Both the position numbers and the translations under genes were made by a program. Source: Clostridia bacterium (lineage in GTDB: Bacteria > Bacillota_A > Clostridia > Oscillospirales > CAG-272). From it: a DNA stretch of 64,000 nt. Positions 44,154-51,388 of the stretch are shown piece after piece (the stretch's first letter is position 1; each line of letters starts with the position of its first letter). Location: NCBI GenBank assembly GCA_017501345.1, contig JAFVXC010000023.1, positions 41,962-105,961 of the forward strand. Reading direction: 5' to 3'. Under the pieces are notes generated by a model. It saw only the letters and a list, made by a program, of their open reading frames with translations, was not told where the DNA came from and did not search any database.

Positions 44154-45821
44154 TTATTTCCCTTCGCGGATCGCGCGCAGCGTCTTCATTACGTTACTGC
44201 CGCCACGTCCGAAGTAATCGTGCAGCTTTACGTACTCGGCGTACATCCTGTCATATACGCGGGATGCCTCGGGATTCGGACGGTAGACCGTATAGATCGG
44301 GCTGCCCATTCTTTCACACGCCTCGGCGTAGGTGTCGTAGCCACCCGTCGCACTTCCTGCCGCAACCGCCGCATAGATCGCCCCCGACAGTGCGGGGATC
44401 TGCTTTGACTTGGCTACCTCGACGTCGAGCTTCAGAACATCCGCAAACAGCTGCATCGTAAAGGGATCCTTCCGCGCAATGCCGCCGCCCGCAACGAATC
44501 TCTTCACATTGACGCCGTTTTGCTCGTAATTCTCAATGATCACACGCGTTCCAAAGGCGGTCGCCTCGATCAAAGCGCGCAAAATGTCCTCGGGCTTCGT
44601 ACGAAGGCTCATACCGATCAGCATACCCGACAGCTCGGCATCCACAAGGATATTGCGGTTACCGTTCCACCAGTTGAGCGCAAGGAGCCCGTGCTCTCCG
44701 GGCATCTGCTTTTCCGCCTTTTCGCAAAGGAGACGGATCATCGGTATACCGCGCTCCTCCGCTTCCCTCACGTATTCCGCGGAAACCGCATTCTCGCACG
44801 CCCACGCATAGTGGTCGCCGAGACAGCAAAGCCCCGCCTCGTAGCCGTAAAACCCGGGCGTCAGACCGTCCTTCACCGTGCCGCAGGTTCCGGGGACGAT
44901 TACGTCCTTACCGTCGATCACCATATAGCACGCAGACGTACCAAAGATACCGAACATATCCCCTGCCTCGCGTTGCTTCATTGCAGCCGAGCTGATATGT
45001 GCATCGGGGAGCGCCGCCGCCACAGCCGTTCCGGGCGCAAGTCCGAATCTTTTCGCCGCCTCCTCGGAGACGACGCCGACCCTTTCACCGCCGTAAACGA
45101 TCCTGCCGTACAGCTTGTCCGAAACAACCGTGCGAAGGCGTTCGTCAAGAGACGCGAGGAAATCCTCCGACGGCCATCCGCCGTTTTCCTCGACGTATTC
45201 TCCCTTATATGCCGCAAACGCGTAGCTTCGCGTGATCTCACCGGTGAGACAAGCCGTGACGAAATCTCCCGCCTCGATAAACGCATCCGCCGCCGCGTAC
45301 ACCTCGGGAGCGAGATCGAGCGTCTCCCAGATCTTCGGGAAGAGCCACTCGGACGACACCTTGCCGCCAAAGCGCGGAAGCCACGCTTCCCCTCGCTTCT
45401 CCGCCATTTCGTTCAATTTGTCCGCATAAGGCTGTGCCGCGTGATGCTTCCACATCTTGACGTACGCGTGCGGATTTCGGCTATATTCCCCGTCAAAGCA
45501 AAGCGGCGTCAGATCCTTTCTTACAGGAAGCATTGTGCAGGTCGTGAAATCAATGCAGATCCCGATGACCTCCTCCTTCCTGACTCCGCTCTTTTTGAGG
45601 ACCTCGGGAATAACCGTCTCAAGTACCTCGATGTAGTCACGGGGGTGCTGCAGTGCGAAATCTGCGGGAAGCCGTATCCCGGTGTCACACAGCGTCGTAT
45701 CCATTACTGCGTGCGGATACTCAAGCACCGCATCGGCAACCTCCCGTCCGTTCTCCGTATCAACAAGCACAGCTCTCCCCGAAAGAGATCCAAAATCAAC
45801 GCCGATCGTATAAAATGCCAT
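44154..45821 (-). CDS. araB: Ribulokinase (FGGY carbohydrate kinase)
   Basis: A 555-residue sugar kinase that phosphorylates L-ribulose (arabinose catabolism). It begins FYTIGVDFGSLSGRAVLVD (phosphate-1 motif), carries MWKHHAAQ and SSEWLFPKIWETL as in AraB, and has the FGGY-type C-terminal region FVAGGGIARKDPFTMQLFADVL. The ATG at 45821 has GGAG 8 bases upstream. No araA or araD is nearby, so its presence with envelope genes is odd; another ketopentose substrate is possible. Confidence 0.88.
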   Translation of the reverse strand: MAFYTIGVDFGSLSGRAVLVDTENGREVADAVLEYPHAVMDTTLCDTGIRLPADFALQHPRDYIEVLETVIPEVLKKSGVRKEEVIGICIDFTTCTMLPVRKDLTPLCFDGEYSRNPHAYVKMWKHHAAQPYADKLNEMAEKRGEAWLPRFGGKVSSEWLFPKIWETLDLAPEVYAAADAFIEAGDFVTACLTGEITRSYAFAAYKGEYVEENGGWPSEDFLASLDERLRTVVSDKLYGRIVYGGERVGVVSEEAAKRFGLAPGTAVAAALPDAHISSAAMKQREAGDMFGIFGTSACYMVIDGKDVIVPGTCGTVKDGLTPGFYGYEAGLCCLGDHYAWACENAVSAEYVREAEERGIPMIRLLCEKAEKQMPGEHGLLALNWWNGNRNILVDAELSGMLIGMSLRTKPEDILRALIEATAFGTRVIIENYEQNGVNVKRFVAGGGIARKDPFTMQLFADVLKLDVEVAKSKQIPALSGAIYAAVAAGSATGGYDTYAEACERMGSPIYTVYRPNPEASRVYDRMYAEYVKLHDYFGRGGSNVMKTLRAIREGK

Positions 45822-45881
45822 AGTCGTTCTCCTTTCAAAATCCGCGAGCTCATCCTTCACGAGCTTTTCTTTAATGATTTT

Positions 45882-45910
45882 ATGATACCACACCGCACTC
45901 TCTTTGTCAA
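45882..45910 (-). promoter_or_regulatory. Promoter for the araB operon
   Basis: Minus strand TTGACA, 17-base spacer, TATCAT. Confidence 0.8.
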
Positions 45911-45976
45911 TGGAATACAGGATTTTTTACATTCTTTTTCATCCCCTCGTCCATTTCTTTTTCCAAATATTGTTCC

Positions 45977-46005
45977 TTGACGCAAGGCAAGGATTCTGTT
46001 ACAAT
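45977..46005 (+). promoter_or_regulatory. Promoter for the SleB-domain gene
   Basis: TTGACG, 17-base spacer, TACAAT. A hairpin CCCGCAAA-GGCAT-TTTGCGGG (46015-46035) lies in the leader. Confidence 0.8.
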
Positions 46006-46062
46006 ATTTACAGACCCGCAAAGGCATTTTGCGGGAAGATCATACGAAAGGAGACAACCTCT

Positions 46063-47022
46063 ATGAATCAACTGACAATGAAGATCAATCTACGAGGGCG
46101 TACCGACAGCGGCGCACGAGCGCGGCGCATAAGACGAGTCTCGCGCCTCGTTCTCACGCTCGTCATAGCCTCGATCCTCTGCTCGATCCTCTCTCTACCC
46201 GCCTCTGCGGCAACTGCCGTTCGGGTGACGGTAAACGGCAGGTCGGTCACGAGCGGAAAGGCGCGTATCGTAAATTCGACTACATACGTTCCCTTCCGCG
46301 CATTTGCGAACGAAGTCCGAGCGGATAGCTCTGTAACGTGGAGGGCATCCACGCGCACCGCTACGATGAAATCGGGAAGCACAACGGTCTCGGCGGCGGT
46401 CGGAAAAAGCTATCTCACCCTGAACGGCTCGACCGTCAGCTCGAACGCAAAAAACCTGCTGATCGGAGGCACTCTGTTCGTCCCCGTCCGTCCGATGGCG
46501 AAAGCACTCGGATATTCGGTGTCGTGGGACGCAAGATCCTTCACGGCAGCACTGACGAAGCAATCCTCGGGCGGCAATACGTCGAGCGGCGGCTCCTCCG
46601 GGGGTAACAGCTCCTCGGGCGGCAATACGTCAGGCGGAAGCACAGGCTCGTATTCGGACGAGGACCTCTATTGGCTCTCGCGCATTATCGAGGCTGAAGC
46701 GGGCGGCGAGTCCTACAAGGGTAAGCTCGCAGTCGGAACGGTCATTATGAACCGTGTCAGATCGTCTTATTATCCGAACACCGTCTACGGCGTGATCTTC
46801 GACCGAAGGAATGGCGTGCAATTCACGCCGACCGCTAACGGATACATCTACAAAGCGCCCTCGCAAAGCTCGATCAAGGCGGCAAAGGAGGTGCTGAACG
46901 GATACCGCATCTCGGGGAATATCCAGTATTTTGTAAATCCCTCTCTCGCCTCGGACAAGTGGTTCCGAAACAATCTGACCTACGTCTGCACGATCGGCAG
47001 CCACGTGTTCTACGCACCCTAA
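46063..47022 (+). CDS. Secreted cell-wall hydrolase: copper amine oxidase-like N-terminal domain plus SleB domain
   Basis: A 319-residue secreted protein. A long basic signal peptide (helix LVLTLVIASILCSILSLPA, AxA site) leads to a copper amine oxidase-like N-terminal domain (VRVTVNGRSVTSGKARIV, STTYVPFRAFANEV, LFVPVRPMAKALGYSVSWD), a Gly/Ser linker, and a SleB/CwlJ-type hydrolase domain (DLYWLSRIIEAEAGGESYKG, VGTVIMNRV). Hydrolases of this type cut peptidoglycan or spore cortex. The sigma-A-like promoter favours a vegetative role. AAGGAG precedes the ATG. Confidence 0.9.
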   Translation: MNQLTMKINLRGRTDSGARARRIRRVSRLVLTLVIASILCSILSLPASAATAVRVTVNGRSVTSGKARIVNSTTYVPFRAFANEVRADSSVTWRASTRTATMKSGSTTVSAAVGKSYLTLNGSTVSSNAKNLLIGGTLFVPVRPMAKALGYSVSWDARSFTAALTKQSSGGNTSSGGSSGGNSSSGGNTSGGSTGSYSDEDLYWLSRIIEAEAGGESYKGKLAVGTVIMNRVRSSYYPNTVYGVIFDRRNGVQFTPTANGYIYKAPSQSSIKAAKEVLNGYRISGNIQYFVNPSLASDKWFRNNLTYVCTIGSHVFYAP

Positions 47023-47124
47023 GCACCATATCTATCCCATTGCGCCGATCCGTATGATCGTTAGGACCTCGGCAAAGCACTGAAAAAATATTCGGTTTTT
47101 CAGAAAAAATATTCAAAAACCCTC

Positions 47125-47153
47125 TTGACAAGAGCGCTTTACCGTGATAAAAT
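47125..47153 (+). promoter_or_regulatory. Promoter for the T-box leader
   Basis: TTGACA, 17-base spacer, TAAAAT; the T-box starts about 37 bases downstream. Confidence 0.85.
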
Positions 47154-47189
47154 AAACACAATTATTTTACAACTCCACAAAAAGCAATG

Positions 47190-47453
47190 ATCGAGGATCA
47201 GTAGCGTTTGAGTTCTGCTTTTCAGAAAAACGGCGGTCGATGCAAGCCGTTAAGCACTCAAGGGCGAATTACACCTCGGGAGCCTCGCACCGCCCCCCGA
47301 CGGGAGGTAGGCTGCGACGGGTTCGACCGTCATATCGAGGGACACACGGTGCCCCGTAAGGCGTCCGTCCGCAAGGCAGACGCGAAGCAGAGTGGTAACA
47401 CGGACACATCCGTCTCTGCACCGAGCAGCTTTTGCTCGGTGCAGAGTTTTTTG
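47190..47453 (+). ncRNA. T-box riboswitch, specifier read as UAC (tyrosine)
   Basis: Stem I closes with CGAGG (47192-47196) and CCTCG (47274-47278). Its loop E has AGTA (47200-47203) opposite GAA (47266-47268), and the codon at the specifier position is TAC (47270-47272), followed by the usual A. The antiterminator is GCAGAG-TGGTAAC-ACGGA..TCCGT-CTCTGC; the TGGT bulge (47393-47396) pairs with tRNA ending ACCA, as tRNA-Tyr does. The competing terminator CTCTGCACCGAGCA / TGCTCGGTGCAGAG with T6 is at 47414-47453. Reading one base earlier would give UUA (Leu), which fits less well. Confidence 0.9.
47414..47453 (+). terminator. T-box regulated terminator
   Basis: 14-bp perfect stem with loop GCTTT and T6. 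Its 5' strand (CTCTGC) is shared with the antiterminator. Confidence 0.92.
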
Positions 47454-47538
47454 TTTTTTCCCCATTATTTGTTTTTTTCGGGTATGCCACCCGCAAAAAT
47501 AAATCATTCAAAGTAACCCCCAAAAGGAGACCACGATT

Positions 47539-48522
47539 ATGAAAACAAAGAAAATTGTATCCCTCGTCCTCGCAGCAGTTATGATGCTCGGTATATTCTC
47601 GCTCGCGTCCTGCGACAGCGGCGCCGAATATGTAGTAGGCATCTGCCAGTACGATGCACACCCCGCACTCGATGCGGCAACGCAGGGCTTCAAGGACGCC
47701 CTTGTCGCAGCATTCGGAGACACCGTTGCGTTTGACGTGCAGAACGGCACGGGTAGCACCGACGTCTGCACCACGGCGATCAGTAACTTCGTAATCAAGA
47801 AGGTAGACCTCATTATGGCAAACGCTACACCTGCACTTCAGGCGGCACGTAACGCGACCTCCGATATCCCGATCCTCGGCACCTCGGTCACCGAATACGG
47901 CGTAGCACTTGGTATTGAAAACTTCTCGGGTACCGTAGGTGGTAACATCTCGGGCACGTCCGACCTTGCCCCCCTGACGCAGCAGGCACAGATGATCCTC
48001 GACCTCGTCCCCACAGCACAGAAGGTCGGTCTCCTCTACTGCTCGGCAGAGCCCAACTCCCTCTATCAGGTACAAGAGGTCGAAAAGTACCTCACCGATA
48101 AGGGCATCACCTGCACAAAATACTCCTTCGCAGGCGCTGACGACATCTCGATCGTAGCAGGCAACGCGGCTGACAACAGCGACGCGATCTACGTCCCCAC
48201 CGACAACACCGTTGCGACCTACGCCGATATGCTCTACGGCGCGATCGCAGATAAGAAGGTTCCCGTTATCGCGGGTGAAGAGGGCATCTGCTCCTCCTGC
48301 GGCATCGCAACCCTCTCGATCGACTACTACGACCTCGGCTATGCAACCGGCGAAATGGCAGTTAAGATCCTGAAGGGTGAGGCGGATATCTCCACGATGG
48401 CGATTGCTTATACCCCTGAGGAAAAGCTGAAGAAGAAGTACAACAAGACGATCTGCGATGCAATCGGCATCAACACCTCCGACCTTGAGGCTCAGGGCTT
48501 CGTTGCGATCGGCGCAAACTAA
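47539..48522 (+). CDS. ABC transporter substrate-binding lipoprotein (TrpX-type, probable aromatic amino acid)
   Basis: A 327-residue lipoprotein of the ABC_sub_bind (COG2984) family: signal MKTKKIVSLVLAAVMMLGIF and lipobox SLASC. Family landmarks include GICQYDAHPALDAATQGFKD, VDLIMANATPALQAARN, IPILGTSVTEY and KVPVIAGEEGICSSCGIA. In other Bacillota such trpXYZ operons sit behind tryptophan or tyrosine T-boxes and are predicted aromatic amino acid importers. Here the leader points to tyrosine. AAAGGAG precedes the ATG. Confidence 0.9.
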   Translation: MKTKKIVSLVLAAVMMLGIFSLASCDSGAEYVVGICQYDAHPALDAATQGFKDALVAAFGDTVAFDVQNGTGSTDVCTTAISNFVIKKVDLIMANATPALQAARNATSDIPILGTSVTEYGVALGIENFSGTVGGNISGTSDLAPLTQQAQMILDLVPTAQKVGLLYCSAEPNSLYQVQEVEKYLTDKGITCTKYSFAGADDISIVAGNAADNSDAIYVPTDNTVATYADMLYGAIADKKVPVIAGEEGICSSCGIATLSIDYYDLGYATGEMAVKILKGEADISTMAIAYTPEEKLKKKYNKTICDAIGINTSDLEAQGFVAIGAN

Positions 48523-48556
48523 ATCATACTTTCCCGAAAGGATCTCTCATTCATTT

Positions 48557-49534
48557 ATGGGCGATATTATAGTTTATCTGAACTCTCTTCCCCCCGCGAT
48601 CGCACAAGGTATTATGTGGGGCATTATGGCAATCGGCGTCTACGTCACCTATAAGATCCTCGACATCGCGGATCTCACAGTGGACGGATCGATCTGCACA
48701 GGCGCGGCCGTCTGCGCCGTAATGATCACGAACGGTGTGCCGATGTGGCTTGCCCTCGTGTGTGCGTTTGTCTCGGGTATGCTCGCGGGTCTCGTAACCG
48801 GCATTATGCATACTTTTATGGGGATCCCCGCGATCCTCGCAAGTATCCTGACCCAGCTGATGCTGTACTCGGTCAACCTGAAGATTATGGGCGGCTCTCA
48901 GATCGCCCTGAATGCTGATAAGGTGGATCTGTTCGTCACAAACCGTCTCGCACGTCTCAGCGAAACGATCCTCATTCTCGAGGTCGTGGCTGTCGTGCTC
49001 ATCGCTCTGCTTTATTGGTTCTTTGGAACCGAGCTCGGCGCAACGGTCCGTGCCACCGGCGCGAATCTGCATATGAGCCGCGCACAAGGCATCAATACGA
49101 GCTTCACGAAGATCTTCGGGCTCGTCCTCTCAAACGGCATCGTTGCGCTTGCAGGTGCACTCCTCGCACAGTACAACGGTAGTGCGAACAACAATTTTGG
49201 TAAGGGTGCAATCGTCATCGGTCTCGCCGCCGTCATCATCGGTGAAGCACTCTTCGGTTGGATGTCCCGTAACAATTTTGCCTTGAAGCTTATCGCGGTC
49301 GTCCTTGGAGGAATCGTGTATTACATCGTTTATTCGACCGTCATCTTCTTCAAGATCGACACCGAATACCTGAAGCTTCTCTCGGCAGTGCTCGTTGCTC
49401 TCTTCCTCGCGGTTCCCTACTGGAAGAAAAAATATTTTTCAAGTGTCGCACAAATGGAAAAGCACGAGCAAAAGCTCGCAGAAAAGTCAAGAAAAAAGGC
49501 GGAACGAAAGACCGCAGGAAAGGGGGAGGCGTAA
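48557..49534 (+). CDS. ABC transporter permease (TrpY-type)
   Basis: A 325-residue membrane permease (COG4120 group, related to branched-chain amino acid permeases) with about nine hydrophobic segments and the family start IMWGIMAIGVYVTYKILDIADLTVDG. The cytosolic loop ATGANLHMSRAQGINTSF contacts the ATPase. The ATG at 48557 is the best start, although AAGGA lies about 14 bases away. The C-terminus is a basic tail. It is followed directly by the ATPase with no gap. Confidence 0.9.
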   Translation: MGDIIVYLNSLPPAIAQGIMWGIMAIGVYVTYKILDIADLTVDGSICTGAAVCAVMITNGVPMWLALVCAFVSGMLAGLVTGIMHTFMGIPAILASILTQLMLYSVNLKIMGGSQIALNADKVDLFVTNRLARLSETILILEVVAVVLIALLYWFFGTELGATVRATGANLHMSRAQGINTSFTKIFGLVLSNGIVALAGALLAQYNGSANNNFGKGAIVIGLAAVIIGEALFGWMSRNNFALKLIAVVLGGIVYYIVYSTVIFFKIDTEYLKLLSAVLVALFLAVPYWKKKYFSSVAQMEKHEQKLAEKSRKKAERKTAGKGEA

Positions 49535-50332
49535 ATGCTCGAGCTTATTGACGTAAGAAAGACCTTTCACCCCGGAACGATCAACGCAAAAAAAGCGCTG
49601 CAGGGCGTTAACCTGCACCTGAATCCCGGCGACTTCGTCACGATCATCGGCGGCAACGGCGCAGGAAAGTCCACGACGCTGAACGCCATCGCAGGCGTTT
49701 GGCCGATCGACAGCGGCACGATCAAGATCGATGGCGTAAGCGTCGCATCCCTCCCCGAGCACAAGCGGGCGAGGTACCTCGGCCGTGTCTTCCAGGATCC
49801 GATGACGGGCACCGCCGCGACGATGGAGATCGAGGAAAACCTCGCGATCGCCGCGCGCAGAGGCGAGAGAAGATCGCTCCGCTGGGGCATTTCGTCGAAG
49901 GAAAAGAAGCACTACCGCGAGCTTCTCGCGACCCTTGATCTCGGACTTGAGAACAGAATGAATACGAAGGTCGGTCTGCTCTCGGGCGGTCAAAGACAGG
50001 CTCTTACCCTTCTGATGGCGACCCTGAAGCAGCCGAAGATCCTGCTCCTCGACGAGCACACCGCGGCACTCGACCCGAAGACCGCCGCAAAAGTGCTTGA
50101 GATCTCCGACAAGCTGATCGCGGAAAACAAGCTGACCGCGATGATGGTCACACACAATATGAAGGACGCGATCGCCCACGGCAACCGCCTCATTATGATG
50201 CACGACGGGCGCATCATCTTCGACGTTTCGGGCGAGGAAAAGAAGGCGCTGACGGTCGAGTCACTCGTTGCGAAGTTCTCGCAAACGAGCGGCGAGGAAT
50301 TCGCAAACGACCGAACACTTCTGAGTAAATGA
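49535..50332 (+). CDS. ABC transporter ATPase (TrpZ-type)
   Basis: A 265-residue ATPase (COG1101 group) with Walker A IIGGNGAGKSTTLN, signature LLSGGQRQALTLLMA, Walker B ILLLDEHTAALDPKTA and H-loop MMVTHNMKDAIAHG. The DEHTAALD variant of the Walker B/D-loop is typical of this subfamily. GGGAGG lies just before the ATG, within the end of the permease gene. Confidence 0.93.
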   Translation: MLELIDVRKTFHPGTINAKKALQGVNLHLNPGDFVTIIGGNGAGKSTTLNAIAGVWPIDSGTIKIDGVSVASLPEHKRARYLGRVFQDPMTGTAATMEIEENLAIAARRGERRSLRWGISSKEKKHYRELLATLDLGLENRMNTKVGLLSGGQRQALTLLMATLKQPKILLLDEHTAALDPKTAAKVLEISDKLIAENKLTAMMVTHNMKDAIAHGNRLIMMHDGRIIFDVSGEEKKALTVESLVAKFSQTSGEEFANDRTLLSK

Positions 50333-50341
50333 CAAAAAATC

Positions 50342-50527
50342 CCCATTCGGGCTGTCTTAATAAGACAGCCCGTTCGAAAATGGCGGACGGAAATCCGCCA
50401 TTTTCGGAAACTCGAACGTTTTTGACGCAGCTTTCGAGTAAATTTTATATCGTCTTCGTGTCAAAACGACGAATTTCATTCGTCGAATTCTATTTCGGGG
50501 GCTGTCTCACCTTAGTGAGACAGCCCC
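50342..50527. repeat. Cluster of four consecutive hairpins (composite intergenic element)
   Basis: In order: CGGGCTGTCTT-AAT-AAGACAGCCCG, AAAATGGCGGA-CGGAAA-TCCGCCATTTT, CGACGAAT-TTC-ATTCGTCG, and GGGGCTGTCTCACCTTAGTGAGACAGCCCC followed by TTCTTC. The outer two are the GGGCTGTCT terminator type found elsewhere in the window. It lies between the transporter and the convergent tmk. Confidence 0.8.
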
Positions 50528-50578
50528 TTCTTCTATCCATAATAAAAAGGGCGCCCACACAGAGGAGCACCCTTTGAT

Positions 50579-51217
50579 TCAGTTTTCCTCTACCGCCCGC
50601 CTGACGAGCGCCGCGACCTCCTCGATCGTCCCCGACGCATCGACAAAGCGGATATTCTCTCCGCGTGCCGTATCTCTCCCGAGGCGCTCGAATACCGAAA
50701 GAAAGGTCTCACGGATCCGCCTTTGCTGTTCCTCGGTCTCGTAGATCTCAAGCTCGCTCGCCGCGCGGTTTGCCGTGATGCGGCGCATCGATTCCTCGGG
50801 TAAGAGATCAAGAAACACGCACAGATCGGGCTTTCGGATCTCGGGGCAGTCAAGATTCAGATGCGCGACCCATTCGGGGTCGGTAATACTGCCCTGATAC
50901 GCGAGCGACGAATAGTAATAGCGGTCGGAGATCACCGTATATCCGTCCGCCAGGAGCCGCTCGATGCCGTTCTCTTCGTTTTGATTATGCGCGATCCGAT
51001 CCTCGGTGAACATCACCGCCATCTCACACGGCGTCTTTTTCACCTTTCCCGCAAGTGCCGCGCGGAGCGCCTTCCCGCTTGCGTATTCGGTCGGCTCGGC
51101 AGTCAGAATGACCTTGTGTCCGCTTTCCTCCAGAGCCCTTGCAAGAAGCTTGATCTGCGTGGTCTTTCCCGATCCGTCGATCCCCTCAAATACGATAAAT
51201 CTCGGTGTCATACTCAT
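50579..51217 (-). CDS. tmk: Thymidylate kinase
   Basis: Phosphorylates dTMP to dTDP. The 212 residues start with FIVFEGIDGSGKTTQIKLLA (P-loop); DRYYYSSLAYQG is the DR(Y/F) motif, and the LID region is RAASELEIYETEEQQ. The ATG at 51217 lies 5 bases after AAGGA; an upstream in-frame ATG would extend into repeat copy E. It is followed by a run of terminator hairpins. Confidence 0.95.
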   Translation of the reverse strand: MSMTPRFIVFEGIDGSGKTTQIKLLARALEESGHKVILTAEPTEYASGKALRAALAGKVKKTPCEMAVMFTEDRIAHNQNEENGIERLLADGYTVISDRYYYSSLAYQGSITDPEWVAHLNLDCPEIRKPDLCVFLDLLPEESMRRITANRAASELEIYETEEQQRRIRETFLSVFERLGRDTARGENIRFVDASGTIEEVAALVRRAVEEN

Positions 51218-51287
51218 TTTTATCCTTTCATTCCAAAGCGGAGCTTCTTCCAAGGCTCGGGCTTCGTTCAAGAAATTTTCAGTAAAA

Positions 51288-51388
51288 GCCTATATTTCCC
51301 ATTTTTCCAAAGGTTCTTGAAATTCTTAGAAATTTCTTCCGAAGAAGCTTCTGAGTGGAGATGCGTGGACAACGCCCCTGAAACATCC
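51288..51388 (-). repeat. Dispersed intergenic hairpin repeat, copy E
   Basis: Plus strand AAAGGTTCTTGAAATTC, then GAAATTTCTTCCGAAGAAGCTTC, then GTGGACAACGCCCCTGAA. It has the same order of parts as copies C and D, with divergence. It lies between pbp2 and tmk. Confidence 0.45.
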
